A DNA stretch of 28,948 nucleotides, taken from IMG/VR virus record IMGVR_UViG_3300008267_000258, positions 1 through 28,948 of that record; one strand, given 5' to 3'. Positions 1 to 6,859 of the stretch are shown here, piece by piece; position 1 is the first letter of the stretch; the number at the start of each line of letters is the position of its first letter. The DNA comes from a virus. The notes under the pieces were generated by a model. It did not search any database and had not been told where the DNA came from. It was given only the letters and a program-made list of their open reading frames with translations. A program made the translations under genes and the position numbers.

Positions 1-1
1 T

Positions 2-187
2 GTAGAACTCATTAAAGGAGGTAAACAAGAGGACTTTACCCGTGAGATCATACAGTTTGTTTCTAGTAAAAAACTTCTTACTTACTATGAATGTAAGTAC
101 TTATTTAAATATGGAGTGTTAGAACATCCTTTAGAATACTTTAATGACAACATTCTTGGAAAGTTTTTCACCAAAGACTTTGAATAA
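2..187 (+). CDS. C-terminal end of an unidentified phage protein (5' partial)
   Basis: An open frame enters from the left edge and stops at TAA 185-187, giving the last 61 residues, which end in GKFFTKDFE. The piece is rich in aromatic and charged residues (for example TYYECKYLF and LEYFNDNILG) and has no recognisable motif. The next gene begins 11 bases after the stop, behind an AATATTTATAA box. It carries no tag or linker motif of the kind seen in later genes, so it may belong to the replication block that continues with primase. The protein cannot be named from this fragment. Confidence 0.6.
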   Translation, partial: VELIKGGKQEDFTREIIQFVSSKKLLTYYECKYLFKYGVLEHPLEYFNDNILGKFFTKDFE

Positions 188-196
188 TATTTATAA
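186..196 (+). promoter_or_regulatory. AATATTTATAA start-proximal box
   Basis: An exact copy of the 11-base box lies 2 bases before ATG 199. It is one of twelve copies or near-copies placed directly before start codons. It may be a late promoter element or a translation-initiation element; the sequence does not decide. Confidence 0.6.
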
Positions 197-198
197 TT

Positions 199-597
199 AT
201 GGACAATTTTGACTTGAAACAATTTTTAGTAGAGAATAAAATAACTTCTAATTCTCGTTTAGGTGAAATTAAAGCCATCCCTAAAAATACAGGAATGAAA
301 ATAGATTTATTATCTTTTATTAAACAAAACCAAGATGAAATCGCTAAGGAGATAGGGGCAGTCCGTTTAGAAGATATTGAGATGGATACTTTAAATAATC
401 CATCAGCATTAGCATGGGTTAATATTGATCTTGAGGATGAGGAGGATGAAGTAGAAGGTGGAGGAGAATATATGTATGGAGTATCATTTAGCTATCCTGA
501 GGATGTAGATGATAATTTTAGAGGTGAAAATGGTGATAAACCAAAGGAAATAACAGTAGCAGGAAAAAAAATAATGTATATTAATTATAATATTTAA
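199..597 (+). CDS. Small tagged protein, predicted head-packaged
   Basis: This 132-residue acidic protein has unknown function. Residues 1-23 form the tag MDNFDLKQFLVENK... ending RLGE, shared with the next two genes and with three near 21-23 kb. The tag is followed by IKAIPKNTG (residues 24-32). By analogy with T4 capsid-targeting sequences, cut by the prohead protease after (L/I)xE, I infer cleavage after E23, leaving about 109 residues. The rest has an acidic stretch (LEDEEDEVEGGGE) and a predicted beta-rich end. No catalytic motif is visible. It heads a three-gene group (199-1609) closed by a terminator. The start is fixed by tag conservation. Confidence 0.85.
   Translation: MDNFDLKQFLVENKITSNSRLGEIKAIPKNTGMKIDLLSFIKQNQDEIAKEIGAVRLEDIEMDTLNNPSALAWVNIDLEDEEDEVEGGGEYMYGVSFSYPEDVDDNFRGENGDKPKEITVAGKKIMYINYNI
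265..294 (+). repeat. E-IK-x-x-P-x-N-T-G linker, copy 1
   Basis: It encodes E|IKAIPKNTG directly after the tag (LGE). Hydrophobic-x-E followed by IK is the shared form of this linker in the window, and it is a proposed prohead-protease cleavage site. Confidence 0.7.
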
Positions 598-600
598 TAA
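589..600 (+). promoter_or_regulatory. Variant start-proximal box AATATTTAATAA
   Basis: This is the box with one extra A, 2 bases before ATG 603. It overlaps the end of the preceding gene, so the element is kept even where genes nearly touch. Confidence 0.5.
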
Positions 601-602
601 CT

Positions 603-1256
603 ATGGATAATTTTAATTTAAAACAATTTTTAGTAAAAAACAAATTAACTGAAAATTCTCGTCTAGGTGAAATTAAAGCCGTCCCTGGAAGTACAGGAAC
701 TACAAGATTCGTAGACCTAAAAGTTGGTGATATCATTACTCCTAAAATGTGGGACAAACAAAAATTTATTAATGATGGTTGGTTTGGAACGGAGTTTATG
801 AGGGAGGCGGGTTGGTTTGGAATTGAAGCTTATAATAAAACAATACAAGACTCATATCTTATACAATCTATGTTTTTTGCTGAAGAAGATGAAGACTTTG
901 AAGCTGATTGGCAGGTTAGTTTAAATTCAACAACCACAGGTAAAAGTTTTAATGTAATAGGAGACTCAACACCATTAGAAATCTTAAATAGTCTTTTGAA
1001 AGATGGATATAAAGTTGTTAGTCCTAATACTTTAGAAGAAATTAAAGCCGTTCCTGGAAATACCGGGATAAAAAATGCATTAGATTTTACATTTGAAGAG
1101 GCAAAAGGTAAAATGGTTTTCATAGAAATAGATGAAGATGGGGATGACTCTAAAGAATACATGCAAATTAATACTTTAGATGATTATAACAGCTTAAAAA
1201 ATGTTATTGCTAGTTATTCCAAATCAGGAATTTTAAGTGATTATTATATTAACTAA
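603..1256 (+). CDS. Tagged two-part protein, predicted head-packaged polyprotein
   Basis: This 217-residue protein has unknown function. It starts with the tag MDNFNLKQFLVKNK... RLGE and linker IKAVPGSTG (residues 24-32). A second linker, LEE|IKAVPGNTG, begins after E146. If both sites are cut, the products are residues 24-146 (Trp-rich, with two WFG segments) and 147-217 (acidic, beta-rich). Tag and first linker are nearly identical in DNA to the preceding gene, which suggests tandem duplication followed by replacement of the cargo. No enzyme motif is visible. Cleavage is inferred from the T4 model. Confidence 0.85.
   Translation: MDNFNLKQFLVKNKLTENSRLGEIKAVPGSTGTTRFVDLKVGDIITPKMWDKQKFINDGWFGTEFMREAGWFGIEAYNKTIQDSYLIQSMFFAEEDEDFEADWQVSLNSTTTGKSFNVIGDSTPLEILNSLLKDGYKVVSPNTLEEIKAVPGNTGIKNALDFTFEEAKGKMVFIEIDEDGDDSKEYMQINTLDDYNSLKNVIASYSKSGILSDYYIN
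669..698 (+). repeat. E-IK-x-x-P-x-N-T-G linker, copy 2
   Basis: It encodes E|IKAVPGSTG immediately after the N-terminal tag, with LGE before the proposed cut. Confidence 0.7.
1038..1067 (+). repeat. E-IK-x-x-P-x-N-T-G linker, copy 3
   Basis: It encodes E|IKAVPGNTG in the middle of the 217-residue protein, with LEE before the proposed cut. It divides the protein into two cargo segments. Confidence 0.7.
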
Positions 1257-1263
1257 TTTTTTA

Positions 1264-1274
1264 TATATTTATAA
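1264..1274 (+). promoter_or_regulatory. Start-proximal box TATATTTATAA
   Basis: This one-base variant of AATATTTATAA lies 2 bases before ATG 1277, at the same spacing as the copies before 199, 603, 3395, 10499 and 23834. Confidence 0.55.
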
Positions 1275-1276
1275 CT

Positions 1277-1609
1277 ATGGACAATTTTGACTTAAAGAAA
1301 TTCTTAGTAGAAAATAAAGTAACTACTAACTCTAAAATGATAAACGAAGAAACTACTATACCTAAAGATAAAATAGAAGATTATATCGTCCAGTACAGTT
1401 GGGACGATACTGTAGAAAGACAAGAACGAGGGAATACCCTTTTCCCAGGATTCGGCAAAAAGAAAGCAGAAATGGAAGAACAATTTCCCGGAATTAAAAT
1501 GGCTGCTCACAACTACTGTAAGATGTATAACGGAACAGATGGCAAAATTAAATTTGCTTGTAAAGAAAGCATCTTAAGTTCGGTGAATGCACGTGATTTT
1601 CAAGCTTAA
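1277..1609 (+). CDS. Small tagged protein, predicted head-packaged
   Basis: This 110-residue protein is the third in a row with the MDNFDLKKFLVENK tag. Here the tag ends in MINE (E24) and runs into ETTIPKDK instead of the IK..P..TG linker, so the tag is kept without the linker. The body contains GNTLFPGFGKKKAEMEEQFPGIK and two cysteines in a basic end. The function is unknown. An intrinsic terminator follows about 30 bases after its stop, making it the last gene of its block. Confidence 0.8.
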   Translation: MDNFDLKKFLVENKVTTNSKMINEETTIPKDKIEDYIVQYSWDDTVERQERGNTLFPGFGKKKAEMEEQFPGIKMAAHNYCKMYNGTDGKIKFACKESILSSVNARDFQA

Positions 1610-1637
1610 AAACGAACTGTAAAATAATTAAAATTAA

Positions 1638-1661
1638 GCTTGGGAAACCAAGCCTTTTTTT
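1638..1661 (+). terminator. Intrinsic terminator
   Basis: GCTTGG (1638-1643), loop GAAA and CCAAGC (1648-1653) form a perfect 6-bp stem with a stable tetraloop, followed by C and seven T. It ends the 199-1609 block. Confidence 0.85.
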
Positions 1662-1668
1662 GTATATT
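1658..1668 (+). promoter_or_regulatory. TTTTGTATATT box before primase
   Basis: It overlaps the T-run of the terminator and ends 6 bases before GTG 1675. The same 11 bases occur at 23274 before the kinase, and a one-base variant occurs at 9352 before the metallophosphoesterase. It is a candidate promoter or leader element of enzyme genes. Confidence 0.4.
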
Positions 1669-1674
1669 CACCAA

Positions 1675-2592
1675 GTGATAGATCAACTTTTAATATCGCT
1701 TGTAGACTCGGTTCTAGGTAGTGGTAATAAAACTGCTCGAAATAATAAAGCATATAAATGTCCCTTTTGTAATCACCACAAGTTAAAATTAGAAATTAAT
1801 TTTAGTGGTAATGATAAAGGTGAAAATCCATGGCATTGCTGGGTATGTGATAAAAAAGGTAAAAAATTATCTACCTTATTTAAACAAGTAGGAGCATCAT
1901 CTGACAAAATGGCTGAGTTAGGTAGCTTGGTGAAATCCAATAATACCGAAACAGTTATTCAAAGTAATACTATAAAATTACCTAAAGAATTTAAACCTAT
2001 TTCTGATGTATCATCTAAAGATGTTATTGGTAAACATGCTTTAAAGTACCTAAAAGATAGAGGATTAACCAAAGCCGACATATTAAGATACAATGTTGGT
2101 TACTGTGAGGAAGGACGATATACTAATATGGTTATTATACCTAGTTACGATGAATTAGGTAATCTAAACTATTTTGTTTCTCGCTCATTTATATCTTCAA
2201 ATAAACTAAACCCTCCAGTATCTAAAGATATAATTGGGTTTGAATTTTTTGTAAATTGGAAATCACCTATTGTGTTGTGTGAGGGAGCATTTGATGCTAT
2301 ATCAATTAAACGAAATGCTATACCTTTATTTGGTAAGATTATCTCTAAAACATTAATGAAAAAGATAGTAACTTCATCTGTAGAGAAAGTATATATTGCT
2401 TTGGATAAAGATGCTATTAAGTCTGCTTTAGAGCATTGTAAAACATTAATGGATTATGGTAAAAAAGTCTATTTAGTTGAAATGGCTGATAAAGATCCAA
2501 ATGAATTAGGGTTTTTAAATTTTACAAATATTATCCAACAAACTCCAGTTTTAACTTACGATTTATTACTTAAGAAAAAAATAATGTTATGA
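1675..2592 (+). CDS. DNA primase, T4 gp61-like (CHC2 zinc finger plus TOPRIM)
   Basis: It synthesises RNA primers for lagging-strand replication. About 305 residues. An N-terminal zinc-binding domain has CPFCNHH and HCWVC clusters. A TOPRIM domain has the acidic motif LCEGAFDAIS and the metal-binding YIALDKDA, then a conserved DPNELG near the end. No ATG is near the 5' end. GTG 1675 is chosen because it precedes the conserved IDQLL..SVLGSG start and follows a TTTTGTATATT box; TTG 1660 inside the terminator T-run is the alternative. The gene overlaps the next by 4 bases (ATGATAG), suggesting coupled translation of primase and nuclease. Confidence 0.9.
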   Translation: MIDQLLISLVDSVLGSGNKTARNNKAYKCPFCNHHKLKLEINFSGNDKGENPWHCWVCDKKGKKLSTLFKQVGASSDKMAELGSLVKSNNTETVIQSNTIKLPKEFKPISDVSSKDVIGKHALKYLKDRGLTKADILRYNVGYCEEGRYTNMVIIPSYDELGNLNYFVSRSFISSNKLNPPVSKDIIGFEFFVNWKSPIVLCEGAFDAISIKRNAIPLFGKIISKTLMKKIVTSSVEKVYIALDKDAIKSALEHCKTLMDYGKKVYLVEMADKDPNELGFLNFTNIIQQTPVLTYDLLLKKKIML

Positions 2593-3383
2593 TAGAACAA
2601 AATCAAAATGTAAAAAAAGACAAAAAACTTAATCGCATCGTTGAATTTACTGATGATGCTAAGCAAATTACCATTTTAGATACTCGTTATTACCAACGCA
2701 AAGAAGGTGTTTTTTACCCATCAGTAACATATGTACTGTCCTCCTTCCCCAAAGATAAATTTTTTGAAAGCTGGATTAAAGATGTAGGACATAATTCTGA
2801 TATTATCATGCGTAGAGCAGGAGATGAAGGTACTCAAGTACACAATGCTATTGAAAACTTCTTAGCTGGAGAAGAAATTCAATGGTTAGATGATAATGGT
2901 AAAGCTAAATATTCTCTTGAGGTATGGAAAATGATTCTTAAATTCGCTGACTTCTGGAAAACACATAAACCAACATTAATTGCCTCTGAATGGCACTTAC
3001 TTTCAGATGAATTACAAGTAGCAGGTACAATTGATTTGGTAGTAGAATTAAATGGCAAATTGTGGTTATTAGATATTAAAACCTCAAATTCATTACATGA
3101 TACTTACGATTTACAACTTGCTTGTTATAAACAAATGTGGAATGAGTCATTTGATCAAAAGATTGAGAACGCTGGTATCTTATGGTTAAAAGCAGCTACT
3201 CGTGGTGCTGACAAATCAGGTAAGAAAATTCAAGGTGAGGGATGGCAACTTAAAGAAATGAACAACACCTTTGAAAACAACATTCAAGCATTTAAAAACC
3301 TATTTGAAATATTTAAATTCAAAAATCCAGATTTAAAACCATACTCAGAATTATTCCCTACATCTATTAAGTTAGATGTATAA
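2589..3383 (+). CDS. PD-(D/E)XK nuclease, RecB/Cas4-like family
   Basis: A 264-residue single-domain nuclease. The RecB-type core is visible: E in SEWHLLSD, GTID (D149) and LLDIKTS (D162, K164), followed by a QLACYKQMW motif typical of this fold. An upstream segment (YPSVTYVLSSFP, then RAGDEGTQVHNAIE) matches the N-terminal part of phage exonucleases of this family. The product probably degrades or processes DNA ends during replication or recombination. It is translationally coupled to the primase (ATGA overlap). No four-cysteine Fe-S cluster is seen, so it is not a full Cas4 or AddB type. Confidence 0.85.
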   Translation: MIEQNQNVKKDKKLNRIVEFTDDAKQITILDTRYYQRKEGVFYPSVTYVLSSFPKDKFFESWIKDVGHNSDIIMRRAGDEGTQVHNAIENFLAGEEIQWLDDNGKAKYSLEVWKMILKFADFWKTHKPTLIASEWHLLSDELQVAGTIDLVVELNGKLWLLDIKTSNSLHDTYDLQLACYKQMWNESFDQKIENAGILWLKAATRGADKSGKKIQGEGWQLKEMNNTFENNIQAFKNLFEIFKFKNPDLKPYSELFPTSIKLDV

Positions 3384-3392
3384 TATTTATAA
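3382..3392 (+). promoter_or_regulatory. AATATTTATAA start-proximal box
   Basis: An exact copy 2 bases before ATG 3395. It overlaps the stop codon of the preceding nuclease gene. Confidence 0.6.
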
Positions 3393-3394
3393 GT

Positions 3395-5896
3395 ATGGAA
3401 TTATCCTTGGAAAATATACTTAATGAAGTAGATAAAATACCTGGTGGATTAGCAAAAGGAAAAACTTTAGACGATATTGCTAAAAAACATAATGTTGAGA
3501 AAGATGAATTAGAGAAACAACTTGAAAAAGGTATTAAAGTTGAAGCCGAACATACTACTGATAAAGCAGCCGCTAAAGAAATAGCTATGGATCATCTGTT
3601 TGAAGATCCTAAATATTACGATAAGTTATCTAAAATTGATGAAGGTACTTGTGGTTATAATGCTGATGTTAAAACAGGTAAAGAATTTAAAACTCCGGGT
3701 GGTATTAAAATGAAAAAAGACCCTTACGGGTTATCTGCTTTTGCTATTGAATTAGTTAAAGAATTTAATAATGATGTAAATGAAGTAGGAGAATTATCAT
3801 CTACCCCTTATGATTATGTTAAACGTTCTGATGATTTAGAATTAGATGGAAATGAATTATTTGGTACTGTAGTATATGATTTTTCGGCTGGGAGTGTTTT
3901 TTATGATGTCATTTTTGAATATGACTATGATAGTGAATTAGGTAAAAACATTGTTAAAGTAGATTTTACTGCTAATGAGTCATATGAAATGACTAATACA
4001 AACGAGCCATATAAAATAATGGCTACTATATTTTCAATTATTAAGAAAGAATTAGCTAACAACATAGTTAAAGACAATCTAGATATTTTACTTTACACTC
4101 CAGCTGAAACTAAAACTAAAGGTGGAGAAGCAGTTAGATTAAGAGGTATTAATCAACGAAACGAATTATATAAAGCGTTTTTTAAGAAAAATATACCTCA
4201 TGTTAAAATGGAGGAAACACCAAATGAAACTCGTTTTTATTTAAAAGAAAATCAATTAAATGAGGCTGTTCGTTGTAAAGCACTCCATAATACACCTCAA
4301 AATGAATTAATACCTTTTATCAAATCACTTACTCAGTTTATGGATAGTGATATTGAAATTCGTCCTTTACCTAAAGTAAAATTTGTTGACGATGAGTCTA
4401 ATGCTTCTAAAGTATTGGGTAAAACAGCATATTATGATCCACAAAATTGCGCGATTACTTTATATATAACCGATAGACACCCTAAAGACATACTCCGTTC
4501 GTTTGCTCATGAGATGATTCATCATATGCAAAATATGCAAGGAAGATTAGGTAATATTAGTACACAAAATGTGAATCAAGATGATAATTTAAAAGGATTA
4601 GAGGAAGAAGCTTACCAGTTAGGAAACATATTACTTCGTAGCTGGGAAAATTCTCAAGACCAACTTGATGAGATTAAACTCCAACCTAAAAATACAGGAG
4701 TAGGTAGTAAATTGAAAGTAAATTTTAAATTAGATCCTTCTTATTTTTTTTACCCTAAAGATATAAAATCAATAAATGATGTTAATGAAAGACACTTTGG
4801 TGGGTGGGTAAGTTCTAAAGATTTACCTAAAATGCAAGGTATGTTATATAGAGATGATTCATCTATGGCTATATTAACTATCATACTTACCGATACAAAC
4901 ACACCATATGAGCATCTTGAGGCTTGGAAAAATAAACTAGATAATCTTAATATTCCATATACAGATAAAATTCTAACTCAGGGACGTAATTTTGGAATTA
5001 CAGGTATAGATGTTAATAAGTATATAATTCTAAATATTGAACAATCTACTAATGAAATTAAAGTCCAACCTAAAAACACAGGAGTGGCTGGTGCTCTAAC
5101 CTCTGAAGAAAAAGAATGGATTGGTAATCAAGTATATACTGTTGATCGCTTTTACTCATCTGATAACACAGATTTAGATTCTGATACTCCATTAGAATAT
5201 GTATTTGTCACTAGAAAAGAGATAGAAGATGAGATAGAAGGCGAATACAGGACCCCTAAAGACTTAGAACTTTTTGATTCTATTCATAGAAAATTAAAAA
5301 ATAAAATTTATACCTTTAATCATGGGCACGATCCTAACATAAAAAAATATCCTGAAGATTATGATCTTCGAGATGCAGTAGTAAGAGCTGAATATAGCAA
5401 TAATAATCCAGAATTAACAATTACTATATCTGATAGACTAGATGGTAGCTACGGCTCAGAATACGGTGCATTTGATAAAGATACAGGAGAATATCTTCAA
5501 TATTCTGATTTAGATAAAATTGGTAAAGTTGATGAAATTAAAGTTCAACCTAAAAAAACGGGGATAAAAGGAAAAATAAATCTTGAATTTTTCCCTAATG
5601 ACCTTAAAATCAAATCATATTCTGATATCTATGATTTTATGAAACTTTCACCTAAGAATTTCCTACCAGGAATAATAAAACTTAAAAATTTCCCATTAAT
5701 GTTTGCTGAAATATTTACAAATAATGAAGGTGAAATTTCAATGGATTTGGAGGCTAATTCAAATTATCCTGAACGATATGATATATGGGTACAAAGATTA
5801 AAAGATTTAGGTATTCCTTTCAAGATGAATCATCCATATATTGAGGATATAAATATAGAAAAGAATTTTAATATAGAAGTTAACCCTATAAGCTAG
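3395..5896 (+). CDS. Multidomain tagged polyprotein with HExxH peptidase motif
   Basis: 833 residues. Tag MELSLENILNE (1-11). Residues 12-78 resemble the small phage domain DUF5661 (KVEAEHTTDKAAAKEIA, then DHLFEDPKYY). Residues about 131-285 form a domain resembling the product of 12900-13505. NQLNE290|A is a gp21-type site. Residues 291-426 hold a zincin-like peptidase: HEMIH at 372-376 with a downstream LEEEAYQLG that could give the third ligand. Linkers IKLQPKNTG, IKVQPKNTG and IKVQPKKTG follow E426, E554 and E714 and delimit three C-terminal modules; the first and third look paralogous. I infer head packaging and processing into several proteins. Peptidase activity is a motif-based inference. 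Confidence 0.85.
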   Translation: MELSLENILNEVDKIPGGLAKGKTLDDIAKKHNVEKDELEKQLEKGIKVEAEHTTDKAAAKEIAMDHLFEDPKYYDKLSKIDEGTCGYNADVKTGKEFKTPGGIKMKKDPYGLSAFAIELVKEFNNDVNEVGELSSTPYDYVKRSDDLELDGNELFGTVVYDFSAGSVFYDVIFEYDYDSELGKNIVKVDFTANESYEMTNTNEPYKIMATIFSIIKKELANNIVKDNLDILLYTPAETKTKGGEAVRLRGINQRNELYKAFFKKNIPHVKMEETPNETRFYLKENQLNEAVRCKALHNTPQNELIPFIKSLTQFMDSDIEIRPLPKVKFVDDESNASKVLGKTAYYDPQNCAITLYITDRHPKDILRSFAHEMIHHMQNMQGRLGNISTQNVNQDDNLKGLEEEAYQLGNILLRSWENSQDQLDEIKLQPKNTGVGSKLKVNFKLDPSYFFYPKDIKSINDVNERHFGGWVSSKDLPKMQGMLYRDDSSMAILTIILTDTNTPYEHLEAWKNKLDNLNIPYTDKILTQGRNFGITGIDVNKYIILNIEQSTNEIKVQPKNTGVAGALTSEEKEWIGNQVYTVDRFYSSDNTDLDSDTPLEYVFVTRKEIEDEIEGEYRTPKDLELFDSIHRKLKNKIYTFNHGHDPNIKKYPEDYDLRDAVVRAEYSNNNPELTITISDRLDGSYGSEYGAFDKDTGEYLQYSDLDKIGKVDEIKVQPKKTGIKGKINLEFFPNDLKIKSYSDIYDFMKLSPKNFLPGIIKLKNFPLMFAEIFTNNEGEISMDLEANSNYPERYDIWVQRLKDLGIPFKMNHPYIEDINIEKNFNIEVNPIS
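4670..4699 (+). repeat. E-IK-x-x-P-x-N-T-G linker, copy 4
   Basis: It encodes E|IKLQPKNTG, with LDE before the proposed cut, at the C-terminal edge of the HExxH domain. Confidence 0.7.
5054..5083 (+). repeat. E-IK-x-x-P-x-N-T-G linker, copy 5
   Basis: It encodes E|IKVQPKNTG. The residues before the proposed cut are TNE, the one copy with a polar residue at the usual hydrophobic position. Confidence 0.65.
5534..5563 (+). repeat. E-IK-x-x-P-x-N-T-G linker, copy 6
   Basis: It encodes E|IKVQPKKTG, with VDE before the proposed cut. It opens the last module of the 833-residue protein. Confidence 0.7.
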
Positions 5897-5898
5897 TT

Positions 5899-6477
5899 AT
5901 GGATAAAAAAGAAAATGTTTTAAAAAAAGAGTTTAAACAAAAAGACGTACAACGATTAAGAAATTTATTAACTAAAAAATACGGTGATAAAACTACTGTA
6001 GGGGTTGGTTATACTAAACAACAAGAATTCCATAGTGAGGGAGATGTTTGGGAGGAGGATGGCCGTCAATGGACTATTAAAAATGGTGTAAAACAAAATA
6101 TTACTAAAATGGATGAGGCCAAAAAAGTCCACGTTATGCCTTTATTTTGTCCTTGCTGTAAACAAATAATGAAAACACACCGAGATAAAAATTATTATTT
6201 GATTCATAAAAAATGTCTTAATTGTGTTGTTGATTTTGAAACTGAGTTACGTCGAATTGGTGCTTGGGAAGAATATCAAAATCGAATTCATAATTCGGAA
6301 ATTGATTCATTCATTACTGAATTTAAAGCTTGGGTAGAAGATAGTTTAACTGAATCAAACCAAGGATTTGTTTCTGAGGATGGCCATGTTGAAACATGGA
6401 AAGGTGGACCTGATAAGCAACGAGTAGTAGATGAGTTACATAAAACTATCGAATATTTGTCTTCCTTGAAGAAGTAA
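5899..6477 (+). CDS. Conserved-type phage protein with zinc ribbon
   Basis: A 192-residue protein with CPCC (C84, C87) and CLNC (C106, C109), a four-cysteine zinc-ribbon pattern separated by a basic segment. The N-terminal half contains a VWEEDGRQWTIKNGVKQN segment, and the C-terminal end has GHVETWKGG and a helical tail. No hydrophobic-x-E tag is present, unlike its neighbours, so it is probably not packaged by that route. It starts 2 bases after the 833-residue gene and is likely co-transcribed. The function is unknown; a structural or nucleic-acid-binding role is possible. Confidence 0.8.
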   Translation: MDKKENVLKKEFKQKDVQRLRNLLTKKYGDKTTVGVGYTKQQEFHSEGDVWEEDGRQWTIKNGVKQNITKMDEAKKVHVMPLFCPCCKQIMKTHRDKNYYLIHKKCLNCVVDFETELRRIGAWEEYQNRIHNSEIDSFITEFKAWVEDSLTESNQGFVSEDGHVETWKGGPDKQRVVDELHKTIEYLSSLKK

Positions 6478-6487
6478 ATATTTATAA
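6477..6487 (+). promoter_or_regulatory. AATATTTATAA start-proximal box
   Basis: An exact copy 5 bases before ATG 6493, beginning on the last base of the preceding stop codon. Confidence 0.6.
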
Positions 6488-6492
6488 CGGAT

Positions 6493-6858
6493 ATGGACTT
6501 TGCCAAATTTATTTCTTACTTACTTCATTCCAGAACTCAGGCTCACGTCTATCACCTTCAAACACCATCTTATGCTGCTCATAAGGCATTAAATGAATAT
6601 TATGATGGTATAGTTGACTTAATTGATGGACTAATTGAGTCGTATCAAGGTAAGTATGGTATTGTAAAAGGATACTCTAATTTTGGTTTAATGGAATATG
6701 AAAGTTGTGAGGAAATTCAAAATTATTTTAAAGCACTTGCTAGTACTATTGAATCTGGAAAAGAAGAATTACCTCAAGACAGTTATATACAAAATCAAAT
6801 TGATGAAGTGGTTACATTAATTAATTCAACTTTATATAAACTAACTTATTTAAAATAA
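6493..6858 (+). CDS. Dps/ferritin-like four-helix protein
   Basis: A 121-residue, mostly helical protein. Residues 16-49 have H18, H30, D45 and E49. The 12-15-4 spacing equals that of ferroxidase residues H51, H63, D78 and E82 of E. coli Dps, in a similar context (AHVYHLQTPSYAAHKALNEYY). I recall related phage proteins under a domain of unknown function (DUF5856). It lacks the DNA-binding tail of bacterial Dps and is shorter than the usual 160-170 residues. A possible role is iron or oxidant handling; a purely structural four-helix bundle is the alternative. It is preceded by an AATATTTATAA box and is followed by the next gene after 1 base. Confidence 0.75.
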   Translation: MDFAKFISYLLHSRTQAHVYHLQTPSYAAHKALNEYYDGIVDLIDGLIESYQGKYGIVKGYSNFGLMEYESCEEIQNYFKALASTIESGKEELPQDSYIQNQIDEVVTLINSTLYKLTYLK

Positions 6859-6859
6859 A

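Noticed and set aside
186-196. Reading the AATATTTATAA boxes as T4 late promoters (TATAAATA) on the minus strand
   Set aside because: No minus-strand genes exist here, and the boxes track + strand starts, so a reverse-oriented T4 promoter does not fit.
232-234. FLVE inside the MDNFDLKQFLVENK tag as the main cleavage site
   Set aside because: The Glu is Lys in two of the copies (603 and 22563), whereas the later LGE/LNE/LDE/INE site is kept.
830-1162. Minus-strand open frames such as 830-1162, 10537-10947 and 28550-28873
   Set aside because: They lie opposite well-supported + strand genes, have no start signals, and their translations are rich in Ser, Phe and Cys as expected for antisense of AT-rich coding DNA.
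1660-1674. TTG 1660 as primase start
   Set aside because: It lies in the terminator T-run. GTG 1675 follows the TTTTGTATATT box and leads directly into the conserved N-terminal sequence.
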